DNA of 64,000 bases, taken from positions 21,282,779 to 21,346,778 of the forward strand of contig SSBO01000012.1 in the NCBI GenBank assembly GCA_005281725.1, in the 5' to 3' direction. How positions within the stretch are numbered: position 1 is the first letter of the stretch; each line of letters starts with the position of its first letter. A model generated the notes under the pieces. That model was not told where the DNA came from and did not search any database. It saw only the letters and a list, made by a program, of their open reading frames with translations. This document shows, piece by piece, positions 13,175-31,900 of the stretch. The position numbers were made by a program, and so were the translations under genes. This stretch comes from Wuchereria bancrofti (Eukaryota > Nematoda > Chromadorea > Rhabditida > Onchocercidae).

Positions 13175-16078
13175 ATGGGGTCGCCATTACGGAGTTTAAA
13201 TGACTATTTCAGAAGGCTGAATGATTTATTGTCAGCTGAAAATTGGGAGCTATCTGAAGAAGCTGCAAAATTACTTTCCATAAGTGACTCTCATGTGCAT
13301 ATGAAATTTCTGCAGGTGAACTTCTCAGTGCCATACTTAAATTTTTCTAGCAACACTACTGATTACTTTCATGAAACTAAAGTTAAATTTATGACAGGTG
13401 AAATAGTATGAATTTTATGGTAGTGAATGTTTTTGGGTTAAATTGGTGATATTAGCTTGTAGAATCTATAAAAAATAAAATGCAGCGTGTGAATGATCAG
13501 TCATATTCTAAGGATTATTTTTAGTTAGAGAAAGCAGAAGATGAACGTCGATTGTATCTGAATAATAGCTTCGATGAAATAGCATGCTTACATTTGGCTG
13601 TTATCTATCATTTGAGTAAAGAACACTTCGAAAATGCCTTCAACACGCATGTTCAGGTTGACTTAGATTCCTTTTTTCTCCTTATTCTTCAGCTTTTCTA
13701 GCTTTTTGATAATTTGAATTTTTGCAAGAGAAAAAGCTATATATATATTTATTTATAGACTTCTAAATATCCCCAAGAAATCTCTCTCATTTATGCATAT
13801 TGTTCTTTTTTTATGATTTGACCGACATGAAATTGTAAATTATTACAGAAAACATAAGATAAAAACTCTACAATTGTTTGTTTTTTTCTGCAGGTTGTAC
13901 AATTGTTCAACAAAGAAATTTTGCAAAAGGAGAAGGATCAGAACTGGTTCTTACCAGTATTATATACTCTCTGCACGGATTTGCGACTTTTGGCTCGTTC
14001 GGTAAGTTCAAAGCTTGCATTTCATATTGAACAAACATTGCATATTATCTTATTAAATTACTGGTACTGTAATTGCTAATATTTAGGCTGATAATAAACC
14101 ATCTCGGTTGCGTGATCCGGAGAAGAGTAGCTGCTATGAACAATCTGCCACCTATATTATGGAATGCTATCGAACATGTGTTGCTGATGTGTGAGTTTCT
14201 TTTAATTCTTATTCATTTCGCTATAATTTTTTTAAATGATGGTCAACATAATGAGTCTGGAAAAATAGGCACTCGAAATATATTTAAAAAGCTATGTGTA
14301 ATATATATAATTTATTCAGATGAGTCCTTTAACTAGCTCTCGGGTATTGTGGAATTGAATACTTGTCCAAATCATTTTTTGAAGGAATTGTTTTTGAAGT
14401 TTTGCATCAAATTGTTAATTCCAGGAGGGCAGAAATTCATGCATCAAAGAAGATGGCAATGCTTAATCTCACTAATCAACTGTTCCGAATTTATTTTAGA
14501 GTATGTTCCAATCGATTTTTGTTTCTTTCGAAAATAGTTGAATCTTGCTTGATGTGTACTTTCTTGCTTCTTGCATTATCAGACTACTTTTTGCGCGTCA
14601 AACGCTATACATTGATATCGAATAGAATTAAGGTTACAAGCTGCAAACTATTTGTTTAATTTGTTTGATTTGAAAGGAACATTTTACTTAGCTTAATATT
14701 TTTTAGATAAACAAATTGAATTTACTCAAACCACTTATTAGAGCAATTGACAACAGTGGTCCATTATATCAGACATTTTCAATGGCTGATAAAGTTACGT
14801 ATAAGTATTATTTGGGACGGAAAGCAATGTTCGACTCAGACTTATCACTGTGTATGTTTGTTTTTTTTTTTGCTTTGATAGTAGGAAAAAATTAAATCCG
14901 AAAAGTATGAATGCATTTTTCTGGTTTCAAATTTTGGTGAAACACGGTAAAATTTTCATAATCTATTTGATAAGACTTCAAGAAAGTTGGTTACTAATTT
15001 CCCTTTGCCTAGCCTGCTGATTGTAGGTAAAAATACAAGTTTTGTGAAACCTAGCCTTTTGTTTTTATAGTTTCTTAAAGAATGATGATATTCTAGCAGA
15101 AGAATCGTTATCCTATGCTTTTCGGAACTGTCCATCTCACTGTGCAAGAAATAAACGGCTTATATTGATTTATTTGGTGCCGGTAAAAATGTTTCTCGGA
15201 CATATGCCAAGCGTTGACTTGCTAAAACGATATCAATTGCAACAGTTTGCTACTGTTGTTGAAAGCGTCAAGTAAGTTCCATTTTTTAACAGTAATGTTT
15301 GAATCTTTGAATAGATATATATATTTCTATTAAAACTTTTTGTTGTTTTTACGAGTTTTAATCGAATTTAAGAGATGGAAATTTAAAAAAGCTCGATGAA
15401 ACGTTGATGGAAAATGAGCGCTTTTTTGTCGAGTGTGGAATATTTCTTATGCTAGAAAAATTGAAAATTATTGCATTTCGTAATTTGTTCAAAAAAGTGT
15501 AAGTTTGACTCTATTATTGTTTTTATTTTGAATCATGTACTATTTACCTTTAATCCAATACTGATAGTTATTAACTCAAATTTTTTAACTTAAGCGATTA
15601 GATATTGTAAGGAAGTTACATAATAAATTTCGTTACTTTATTAATTTCTATGGTTTTTGTACAGTACTCGAATATATGGAACAAATCAGATCTCTTATGA
15701 GGCATTTATGTGTGCCATCCGATGGCTTGGCATTGAGGACATGGATGAAGACGAGTTAGAATGCATACTTGCAAATTTGATCGTGGAGGTGAGTTCAGTC
15801 TTATGCACTAACTTTGCTATTATGTCAATGTCTTAGAGATCTGATTCTTGTTTAGTGATCCCGTGCTTTGAACTTTTTTTATAAAAAAGAGCAGCATATG
15901 GTTAATTGTTGGAAACTTTTCGGAAGAATCGATTTTAATTTTTTCAAGTCGTCTGCTAAATCACTAATGTTTATTTTATATCTTTCAGAAAAAAATCAAA
16001 GGATATCTCAGTCATATGCATAAGAAACTGGTTATTAGCAAACAGAATCCGTTTCCTGCTTTGTCAACCATACCCTAA
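13175..16078 (+). CDS. PCID2: PCI-domain protein 2 (TREX-2 subunit)
   Basis: Thp1/PCID2-family subunit of the TREX-2 complex, which couples transcription to mRNA export at the nuclear pore. Ten exons: 13175-13315, 13525-13656, 13894-14001, 14087-14190, 14425-14500, 14707-14851, 15097-15271, 15373-15498, 15665-15788 and 15989-16078. They give 406 residues (human 399), with no phase conflict. Near-identical family blocks are visible: [33 protein letters not shown]-type helix [44 protein letters not shown] and the C-terminal VISKQNPFP. The N-terminal half is alpha-helical and the C-terminal half is the PCI/winged-helix module. TTTGCAG lies directly before the ATG. Divergent from csb-1. Confidence 0.95.
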
Positions 16079-18097
16079 TCATAATTCGATACAAAATTAA
16101 CAATTTTGGGAAGAAGTTGATTGCCGAATTTGGATACTTTTTTCCAAGAAACTAAATTCAACGATTCCTTCTTTTCATAATCTTCAAATGGAATTGAAAA
16201 AAAAAAAACAGTATTAAACCTAAAGATTTGTAGTGGAAGGAATTTGAAATTGTATTACAAATGTATTTGACTTTATGAATTAAAAATGTGTTCTATTAAG
16301 AATTCAGTTTTCATTGTTACTCATGTTCTCGTTTCGTTCCTGTAATTTGAAACGATCTAGAAATTGCCAAAGTTTTGAGTTCTGTTTTGTCTATTGTTGT
16401 GCTGAAGATTGACATTTGATTTATTATCGCGATTTGAATATCGAAGTTGATGACTGACTTGTTTAAATTACTCTAATTTTCTATATTATAAACATTTTAA
16501 CGTGTTTTGTAATAATATTATTATGGGTTTGTATCAGTTACAGTTTTAAATTTTAATGCTTTCATCTTTTACTGTTGCAACTTTATAATTGTGCATCTCA
16601 GTTTCGTCTTAAGTTTAGTTGCATTGATTTCGTTAGCATTTTGATATGTTTAGTATGAAATAATTTAATAGCTTTGATATTTTCATTATGAATAATAAGC
16701 AAACTTCCATGTAATATATTGTTATTCCATATGTTGTGGTATCTTAAGTGACTTATCACTGTATTCAAGTAATCATTCCAAAATGCATTTGGGACATTCC
16801 ATCTTTTATATTGTATTAAAATGTGCTTGAAAAAATCTGAGGACTTTTTCTTTCAAATCTTTCAATAATATGGCGGTACTCGAGTCATGTAATGTTCTTG
16901 TCAAACTTATCAATACCTAATCAGTTCCGTAAACATCGCTCTGAGATGCTTGAAACATTCAGCAGGAAATTGATGTGAAGTTAGTATCTGAAATTCAAAG
17001 TTAACAGTAGAAGACTGAGCTGGGAAGTATCAATGGACGAAAAATCGATGCCAATAAAATACTTTCATCACAACCCAAATTATCAACGAAGTTCAAATTC
17101 TTTTTTTTTGTTTTACTTTTTTGATGGAAAGTCGGACTATGATATCGTATTATCTAACGATAGTTTGATGACATAGATAAGAAACGAAACATTTTGCATC
17201 ATCAAATTTCCTTTTTTGAAAGACATAAAGTATCATTTTGCTGTGTGTTGAAACTCTAATCACAGAAGGATTTTCATATGTTTAGTATGAAATAATTCAA
17301 AAGTTTTGATTTTTCACATCAACAATGAACAACATATCAACAATTTTCATATCAATAATTGAGAGAGAAAGTTCTCAATCTTACTACATACGATGAAGCC
17401 AATTAACAGTTTACTCTCAGGAAGAAGATAGTATTAAACGCATTTTAGTCTACCATTTCCTTTAAAATATGTTTTCATGATTTTTTAAGAAGAAACATAA
17501 GAGCTATTGAGATTAATTACTCATTATCTTGCTTTGTTCCCGAGAAGACAACAAGCAATCCTTTATTATCTGAGCACTTAGTATATTAAACAACCCATCA
17601 AATGTTTTGCAACGGAACACAGTGAATAACAACAGTTCTAAAAGTCAGTAAAAAGCGGAATGAGAAACTGAAAAAGTAACAAAGAAGAAATTCACATGCA
17701 TTATTTGATTAAAAACAAAAATTCAACAACAAATAGTAGAAAGTTAGCGTATTGAAGCATTGAACTATATCGGTATTTGCTGAAGTCATAATTCCGAGAA
17801 ACAGCTGAGTTTTCAATCCCTTTTAATTTCATTTTTTGCATTCAAATTATAAAATTTAACAAATTCTAAAACTCTCTCATCAGCTGCGACTGTTCATACA
17901 TATACAAAAGCCAAACTTATCATGATAAATGGAACCTGTTCGGATACTTCAGCACCTTATTTAATACCGTTCGCAAAGGATCAACAAAAATTCTACAACT
18001 ATATAATAGTTATGTACGAATTTTCTACTTGCTTCATTGTTAAAGTAAATCTTAATAATACTTTAAGAATAAATAAAACACAGATTTCACAGTCGCA
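16079..18097. other. intergenic between convergent PCID2 and kars-1
   Basis: About 2 kb carrying the 3' ends of both genes, with no coding exon supported. A 22-base string is repeated exactly at 16644-16665 and 17276-17297, with weaker similarity continuing beyond it. Confidence 0.6.
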
Positions 18098-22810
<4,713 letters not shown>

Positions 22811-24536
22811 TTCCACCGCCAAATAGTAATTCTTCCACGTTCTACTGTATTGTCGATTATCTGCAATAGGCTTCAAAGCAGCAATAACAGATACTACTCC
22901 AAAAACAGAAAACATAAAAAGAAACTAAACGTAGAATTAGCAACTGCAAAACTGATACATACAGCTCATGTTCAATTAAACTTAAAAGAATTCCCACACA
23001 AATAAATACCAATTCTAACCAAAAACATAATAAAGAATTCCAGAAAAAATAATAATACCAGGATAGTAATAGTTAGTAACGTAACAACAAAAAATAGAAA
23101 ACATTCTGTAGAATTATTAGTTCAAAAATTCGTTTAAAAAATAAAAGTACTAAAAACTTAGAAAAAAAATTACAGAAACCACCGCTTCAGTAAAATAAAA
23201 TTCTCATGTATGTAATATTCCCGCTATCGCTAGAAATCAAGAAAGATACCCACGGCCACGGGCACGAGACTTGTCAACAGTCCAACAACAGAACAGTGCT
23301 TAGCCTATTAATGCCACTCGCTTCTCTGACAGTTTTGGGTGATTATTAGTGATAATGTAAAAGAGTGGAAACTAGAGAGTGAGAGCAATAGAGAATATTA
23401 TAATAAATAATTAAAATAATCTTGCAGAGAGTGACAGGACTAAAAGATGCAAAGCGTGAAGAGATTGCAGAGATTAATGGAACTCTTATGACAATATTTG
23501 GAAATATAAGGGAATATAATGTAATGATCGAGTAGATGATAGAAAATGATGGAATAAGAGAGAAAGTGAGAAGTGAATTAAAGAAATGATGAAATAGTTA
23601 TAGATAACGAGAGTTAGACAGAATGAGAGTATCTCTCTCACATGGTTATAGTTATAGTGGGACAAGGAGCCAATAGATGGACATTTGGAGAGGAATTAGT
23701 TAGTGGTCGAAATTTTGAAGCAGAAATATTTGTAATTTCTATTTAGCCCATAATTGATACTAAATTTATAACTCATTGCATTAGTTTACAAATTTGAACA
23801 TTTGTTAATTTGATAATAACTGATAGTTAATTTCTCGATCGATAATTGATGAAAGTTTAGATTGAAATTTAACTGATAGTTAATTTCTCGATCGATAATT
23901 GATGAAAAGTTTAGATTGAAATTTAGCTGATAGTTAATTTCTCGATCGATAATTGATGAAAAGTTTAGATTGAAATTTAACTGATAGTTAATTTCTCGAT
24001 CGATAATTGATGAAAGTTTAGATTGAAATTTAACTGATAGTTAATTTCTCGATCAATAATTGATGAAAAGTTTAGATTGAAATTTAACTGATCGATAATT
24101 GATGAAAAGTTTAGATTGAAATTTGTGTTAACGTGTAGCGATTGCTATAGCCATTTATTCTCACATAGTACTATTTGCTACATATGTATTTATTTTTTTT
24201 TTTCTTTTTAAATTATGCAAATGTTTGAGTATGTATGATGCGTGGACATAGAAAACTGATATGATTTGATTAATTGAACAATGAGCAAATTGGAATTTTT
24301 CAATTTTTTTTAATTTGAAATGATTAGAGATTAAATGAATAAAGCAGTATGTTTATAGCTACATTTCGTTATTAGATTGCGAAGAATAAATTGAGTAATT
24401 TTTTTATTCCTTCTAATAGGTAATTTTCCACTTTTTATATTTAGTTTTGTTGTTATGTAAATAAGGAAGAGAAAACTCATGTAAATGCTTATTTCACAAT
24501 TTTTTTTTCTGTAATTGTCTTTAGAATAATTTAGAT
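22811..24536. promoter_or_regulatory. divergent interval between kars-1 and the NUDT5-type gene
   Basis: About 1.7 kb with no coding exon seen. It holds the promoter region of both genes, a purine-rich GA/AG-biased stretch near 23340-23700, and the minisatellite at 23820-24124. GTCTTTAG at 24517-24524 is a probable 5' acceptor for the downstream gene. Confidence 0.6.
23820..24124. repeat. minisatellite, 53-54-bp unit, 5.7 copies
   Basis: Five full copies and one partial copy of a 53-54-base unit. Each starts CTGATAGTTAATTTCTCGAT and ends GATTGAAATTT. Copies differ by one A in the AAAGTTT run and by a single CGATCG to CGATCA change; the last copy lacks the first part. The unit contains palindromic CGATCG/ATCGAT. 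Confidence 0.95.
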
Positions 24537-26245
24537 ATGTTTGCTGGATGTCCATTCAAGGTATTAGAACAACCGAAATTCGTCTATGATGGAAAATGGT
24601 TGAAAATGCGTGAAGTGCGATTTCGCAAATCTGATTCTTTACCAGAACAGGTATCGCATTATCTTGATTTTAACGAAGAACTGTGATGCATTCTCAGTCG
24701 TATTTTCAAGCCATTTCATTCAATTTCTTGCTTTAGTTTAATTAAATGCGACCAAGTTGACATACATAATCAATCGGATGTATTGTTGAATTAGAATTAT
24801 GAAAGAACATCAAAAAATATAAAATATAGCTTAACTTCTTCCAATTAATTATGTATACACACTTTGTAATTTATCATGGTCATCTTTCGATCCTGGGCAT
24901 CAAAATTATTTTGTTTAGTCATTGCTTGGACATAAATGGTTCTTTTTCCTATAGGTAAAACGAGTTGGAAAAAATATATTTATTCTTAAGCAAAATAAAT
25001 TTTCTCATCTGTCAATAAAATTATGAACTGGAGATCTGGGAGTCTGTTCACCGCCGAACTGTTCCAATTTCGAAACCAGATGGTGTCGATGTCTTAGCAA
25101 CTTTGCATAAAGATGGCAAAAAGTACTTTATTCTCATCAAACAGTATCGAATTCCCATGGCTGGCATGTGCCTGGAATTTCCAGCTGGTTAATGCAGTAA
25201 TTTTGAATAATTTGCTTTTTTGCAATGGTGAATTGAAGAGATAATGACAGTAGTGATAATGATAATAGTAGTACTGTTTTTTTTTTTTTTTGGAAATATA
25301 ATTTTTTTCTCCCTTTTCATTTTGAATCATTAGAATAAATCAATTTTGCATTCCGTAAATATCGTAAACGCGAAGGATTTTTAAACCATATTTCGTATTT
25401 TGGTGGAATTTTTTAAAGTCCCAATACTTTTAGCAAGTTTTCAGTGTAAGGCACAAATTTTTATTAGCAAATATCAGAATTCTGAATTATATTTTTTAGT
25501 TTTAAATATTTCTGTTTTCAATTTAGGTTTAATCGATGAAGGAGAAACTGTTGAGGCTGCAGGTTTACGTGAACTGAAAGAAGAAACAGGTTATACCGCT
25601 ACAAAGGTTTCTCTGATCATTTCTTTGCTAATCTTTGATGAAATTCATATTCCATTTATGTTCTAGCTTTCTTCATCCTTTCCGTTTATTTCTTTTGTAG
25701 GTTTTATCGTGCACAAAAGGTAAACAAGGCTTAAGCCCTGGCCTTTCGGATGAAAGCGTTAATTTTATGATGGTCGAAGTTGACGGTAGCGCACCAGAGA
25801 ATAGAAATCCAAAACAGAATCTGGATGATGGTGAAATTATCGAGGTATATTATTTTCTCAATATTTTGGAAAGTTACTTTCTCTCTGAACAGAAGGAGAT
25901 ATGAATCAAGAATTTCATACTGATAATAATGAAGCATTTAATATTGATAACAGAGGAAACTAAACATTAGTTTTTTCTGAAGAGCTTGTTTGGGATGCAC
26001 TAATATTTCCATTGAACGATGATGTATTGAATGGCAAAATCATTTAAATTATCTTAACAGCTCTTCTAGTTTTGTATTATTTATTTAATTCATTTAGAAA
26101 CTTAAACTGCTTTTTTTTTCAGGTCGTGCTTGTTGAATGTGACAGGCTTTTGCCATATGTTGAATTAATTTGTACAGAAGTTTATGTGGAATCGATGTTA
26201 TATGCATTTGCTTTGGGTATGAATTATGCGCAGCATTTTCTGTGA
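24537..26245 (+). CDS. ndx-2: NUDT5-type Nudix ADP-sugar pyrophosphatase
   Basis: Nudix hydrolase predicted to cleave ADP-ribose and related ADP-sugars to AMP and a sugar phosphate. Five exons: 24537-24650, 25034-25187, 25527-25606, 25701-25844 and 26123-26245. They give 204 residues (human NUDT5 219). The complete Nudix box (G-x5-E-x7-REUxEExGU) starts near residue 90 and includes GLIDEGE and RELKEETGY. Upstream WESVHRRT and EFPAG, and downstream DPGLS-like SPGLSDES and DDGEIIEV, match the NUDT5 subgroup. The acceptor of exon 2 (ACTGGAG) is unusually purine-rich but is the only one that keeps frame. The symbol follows the nematode NUDT5 orthologue and is less certain than the family. Confidence 0.92.
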
Positions 26246-28934
26246 AATTCTGTGTGTATTTTTTCATCCACTCTGAAAGAGATTATGGTTTTATTCAACG
26301 CTGGAGCTATTAAAAGTTCCATTATTTTATTTGCTTTTGCTTTTATATAAGAATGGTGATCTATTATAATTAATTTTTTTAATTGTAATTAGATTGGATT
26401 TTCAAATTAATATGCTAGCTTTGTTATGACCACATATTTATTATATATACGATTTATTGTACCTGTTATCAGTTAGTTTTGTTATGAATCAAAGTTTTAT
26501 TTAATTCCAAAGGAATTCGAATCAGTCCCCAACGGTGAAAAAAGGGTAAAATAATGCCAAAAACATATGCTTCTTTCATTTTTGTATAAGTTATACAAAG
26601 TAACCTGAAAACTTGTTTGAAATAGATGGTTATTATATTCAGAAATTAGCTTATGAGCGGTATTTGTTTTAAAATTGAATTTTATTGTATCTTTGTTTGT
26701 GAAAGCAAGATTTCCCAGACTTGTGTATGATGCAGCTATTCCGGTTTCAAGCATTTTTTTTTTCTTCTAAAACATGTTCGAGCTTTCCATTCCACTTTTT
26801 TTACTTTGTGTTTTCTTTTTAACTCACTTTTGTGTATCAGAATTTCAATAACTGGCATATTTAATTTTAAAACCATTATGGATAACTTTTATGCATGAAT
26901 GTGAAGAAATTAGGTAAATAAATTCATTCCACTTTTTTTCCCTCTTGAAAAAAGATTTATTTCTGTACTTGATACTTCATTAACTGATCAGAGGAGCTAG
27001 ATGTGCGCTGTATTGAGATCTGAAAGTTAAGATCGATGAGGTCATGGATTAACGAGATTGTTAGTTTACACGAAAATCAACAGTGGATTTAAAATCCTCC
27101 AAAACTAATAGAATTTGTACTTTTCTAATTTTTTCCATTATTTACTACTGAAGTATGACACGGTAAACTGATTTTTTTCTTTCTCTTTTTCTGAAGATTT
27201 TTTTTTTTCTGAAAGAATCTGAGATCATTTTCAGCCGTCTTCAAATTGTAATTGTAATGTTTGATCGATAAGAAATACAATAAGGCATTATGATTATACT
27301 GCAATGACTAATATTCCATGACCTCTCCCAATTTCTACAATTTTAAAACGAGATTTATGCATGAAACTACCACAAATTTCTTTCTCTTAACATGTAAACA
27401 ATATAGCATCAGTTATTGATTGATGAATTTATTCTTGTCCCTAAAAAAGTACACGGGTTTTTCTCTTTTTTTTTTTTTTTTTGCCTCACTTTTTTGCTCA
27501 AATGACCCATCTCCGCTCTTCCTGCTCTTCACTCGTTCCTCCAAATAGTAATGTTGTGAAAATAAAATGATGAAGTATTTGATTTGCATGATATTTAATA
27601 TGGGAATGTTTCCATATGAGTCAATCATAAATAGATGTCTTATTTGGATTGATCAGAAATATCAAATTGCAATGTGTCTAAGTCATTAACTTAATTGTAT
27701 CAGTAATTGTGAATTACAGAAACTTTACAAAAATTGAATTATTCCATTTGTTAAATATAATTTTTCAAATTAACATAAAAATATATTGGATGTTAAAATA
27801 TTAGGAAATGGAATACAATTTATCGGTTAAAATTCCTGCACATAACAAAAAAATTATATATCACGAAATAAGGTAGCGCCAAAAGTTGAAAAAAAAAAAA
27901 AAAAAAGAAATGGTCAGTGAATTATGGGATACAAAGTTATACTGTTAAAGAATGGAAAAGATATGAAAGAGCAAGGTAAGATGTTTACGTTAATTATAGA
28001 TGTGTGAATAATTATTATTTGTGAGCTTTTTTTGCTTCACGTGTATAATTCCTTACGTGATATTTAACGTATGCTTATGTGAATTTGTATTTATTGGTCA
28101 CGTACTATTTTGATAAGAAGATTTCATTATTTTCTATGTAAGTTTTTTTTCTTCTCTTTTTTATGAATAAGAAATTTTGATTTTAAAAAGATAAGAAAAG
28201 TTGTTATGATTAGAGAAGAAGGTCATACATGAAAGAGTATCATAAATTGCTTATGATGTTAAAAGAAGAGTGAGAAGGTGCTCTTTTCGATAAAATGTGA
28301 ATAGAATGAACAACAAACGACATTGATTTCAAAGAATGGGAAATAGTCGGCAAAGTTATTTGAAATTTTTTCAATTTTATTTTGGTTACATTCAAAATGA
28401 TAATAAATTAAATTTGTCAATTGGGAGAGATGAATTTTGGGAGAGAATTAAAGTAAAATTATCATTGTAATCATTTTAAAAGAGAATTTCAAAGATTATG
28501 AGAAGATATGTTTATTAATTACTTCTTTATTTTTTGTTTTTTTTTTTTTTTAAATGTGAAATTAGTAAAATGTATTTGAGAACACAAATTACAATTGCCA
28601 ATTGGTGTACATATGAAGAATTTCATTACATATGAATGTATCAAAGGTAGGATAATAAAATGTTGTGATACAACGATGTTTACCTTTGCTGCTTGCTAAA
28701 ATTGATGATATTAAGTGTGAAGCTAAATTTGATATAATTTAAAATTTAACTGTAATATTTAACATGAAAAATTTCATCAATTTAAATAAATTTATTTAAT
28801 TTAAAATTTCTAAAAAAAAAAAGCCTACAATAAGAGGTGTAAAATTAATGAATAAATGAAATAAATAAATATTCAAAATTGATGAGAACTTGTTAGAGTA
28901 ATTGATATGTCTTCTTCAAATATTTCAACTGCTT
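26246..28934. other. intergenic between convergent NUDT5-type gene and nuclear receptor
   Basis: About 2.7 kb of AT-rich sequence with T/A runs. Open frames at 26497-26754 and 27413-27628 have no recognisable domains and are Lys/Phe-rich by composition. No RNA gene recognised. Confidence 0.6.
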
Positions 28935-31900
28935 CTAAGTCATAAACATTTTCATTTGCAACGGTAATGTTGATGATGTCAATAGCTGAAACGAATTGAT
29001 AATTAAATATTGAAATGTAAAGAATGAGCATTTCTTTATTATACTTATATTCCTTGCATTTTTCATCTATTTCTTTGGTTTTAATTTTTAATTATTACTT
29101 TGAAATTAATCAAATGTAATATGATAAGCTAATAATACAATTTGAAAAGATTATCATTTCTACTTGTTATTTTATGAAACAAAATTTGAACTTGAATTTT
29201 ATAATTTGAATGTTTTCTTCTTTGAATTTCTCAAATTTGAATACATTTTTGAGCTTTGCAATTTTGACTTTCTTTTTCCTTTTTGAATAGAGTTTTTGAA
29301 GCTTGAATATACTCAATTTGAAATGAATTTTATTCTAAATAAAAAAAAATTCAAAAGAATGCATTTTATGATACTACCAACAATTACAACACTACCGATT
29401 TTCCCTCATTTGTTACGTCCGATCATTTCTGATGGAATTTTACTGTGATAGAATTAATTCTCTTTCTTTCGTATTTTTTGTTATATAATAGTTTTGAGGA
29501 TATTTTCGAGAGAAATTGATATCAGATTGTTTATGCAAAACGAACAAACAAAAAAAAATACACATGAAATGCTACGAATGATACATTCCGATCGCTTAAC
29601 TGATAATCTTACTATCATAATATTAAAGTTATTTATTTTTTGTATAAAATTTTTTCTCTTCCTTGATTTCGATGATATTCCACTGAAGATATCTTGACAT
29701 TATCTTCTTTGTCAAAAAAAAAAAAAGAAATAATTTTGTCAAAATGCTATGAATGATAAAATTTCTATGCTGCAATTGCAAAAAACAGTTTTTTTTTTTT
29801 TTGCAAACAAATAATTTCTCATTTCATCACTATGAACTATTCAAAGGACAAGAATTTCTAGAATTTCGCAATTAAAATATTTTGTAAATTTTTAAAAAAA
29901 CTTATTTTCAGTAAAGGTATTATTATATTTAAATTATTGAAAAGTATGCATAACATTGATAATTTAGATAAAAAGATTAATTAAAATTAACCATATTGAA
30001 TCCTTCCAGTATTTGTATCGCAGTTAAAATCAGAATACTCAACGGCTAGTTAAAATTCATTTTACCTCATTACAGAGAGGTGTTAACAACGAAGAGGTAT
30101 TAATAATAATTAATTAATTAATTAAATATAGAATATAGCAATTCGTAAAAATTAGTAATATGGATTAGGCCAAGATGGAAGAGATAATATTTATCATTGC
30201 AGAAAGATATTGCAGAAAAATGATAAAAAATGGAAATGATAAAAGTGTAATCAATCAGTTTTGTATGGATGAAAAAAAATTTGCAGTTATATCAGTAGTG
30301 CTTTTTCGAGAAGATAATTTTTTTTTGATAGTTATACGATGATTATTGGCAGTAGTGAAAAGTTGAGTGATGCTAATTTCAGGTGCCACAAAAATGCTTA
30401 TCTTTTTCAAATGATAATTGGCCAAATTAATGAAAGGCCAAAACATATATACTACAGAAGTGCTGATCCTTCTCTCATATTTCTGTGAGGCCTTTTTTGT
30501 TGAACATTATCTAGAATAGATTTCTACTATTAGCTATCATTTCCTGTTTATTAATTTGAAAAATTAAAAATTCTACGATTTTTTTTTTCTTTCAGTAAAT
30601 GAGTGAAAAGATATGTGTAAGCGTAAAAAGTTGGTAAATTCATTTCTAGTTTTTTCTTTTTTTCTCTTTTTTTTTTTATTGAAAAAAAGATTATTAAAAA
30701 GAAAGATTGTTTTTAAGCTAAGAATTTAAAATGTTGTAATGAAAATGTTCAATTTTGAAACATTAACAATAGAGATAATTCGCTTATCAGTGAAAATTAA
30801 AATTTTAATTTCAATTTAATCAACGTTCCTGTTAGAAAAGTCAATGAAATATTCAAACTCATTTTTTTGTTTATGCAACGAAAAGAAAAAATAACATAAA
30901 ATCCCATCAAGTTATCATCAAGTAATCTTCAAAATTAGTTAAATAAAGTAAACTTACCGGTAGAGTAACCGGATTTGTTATCGTTGCTGTAGTTTGCAGA
31001 TTATCATGAGTGGAAATAGCTTGATTTGCTATCAGATTAGTAAGTAATGTTGGTGTTTTGGTAAATAAAACATTGTTGTTATCTTTTGACATGTTGTTCA
31101 AATCTTCCTTCACATCCTGATGCTCATCAATACAATCCGTCATTACAGTGACGTGTTTATTTGACGGAGAAGTTTGATCCGTTAAACCAAAAATGACACC
31201 AAGTTGATTGTTCTGTGCAAGTGTTTGTGCAATTGAATATAAGGAAGGTATAATGAGGAGTAAATTGCTTAGTCGTACTGAAGTATCGCCAGGTGATAAA
31301 ATCTGTTTAAGATAAGTGAACAAGGCACGTAATACACCATCACGTGCCTCACGTAACTTTTCACGTGATACAATAGTTAAGCCTGTCACATCTGGATGTA
31401 ATAATACCAAAGCTTTTAGTGCCGAAACTTCTGCCTTTTCAACATTTATACGACGAAGAGGGGTTAAAAGTTCATCCAAGATACGACTTACAATAGCAAC
31501 GAGATCGGGATAATGAAAAGGTGTAAGGGTCAAGACTGTATCATTAGGAAGTACAATATGAGTAGATGGAAGTGAACGTTGAACGGTATGTAAAAGTGAG
31601 AATGCCGGTGAGCAATGCTTTAGTAGTAAAACCTGAAAACTTAAAAATTGATAATTTAACGGAACAACAAAAAAAAAAAAAAAGAAAAAAAAATCAATGT
31701 TTGAATGATAGGAAAAGTTTGTGATAAATAACCTTATCAGCAAATGGTAACTCAGGAATTGGATGTAGCAAATTAGCCCAACCGATCATTAATGATATAC
31801 TTCTCTGTCGAGAATTATTTTCCTGTCTTTCACCGCCAAGAATATTATTAATATTTTGATTTCCTTGAAGTCTACTTTCAATATCCACAATCATTTCTAC

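Noticed and set aside
23820..24124. CRISPR-like array
   Set aside because: The units are contiguous tandem copies with no unique spacers, in a eukaryotic genome; it is a minisatellite.
31316..31513. Plus-strand open frame inside the nuclear receptor
   Set aside because: It is the complement of the ligand-binding exon, which clearly encodes the receptor on the minus strand.
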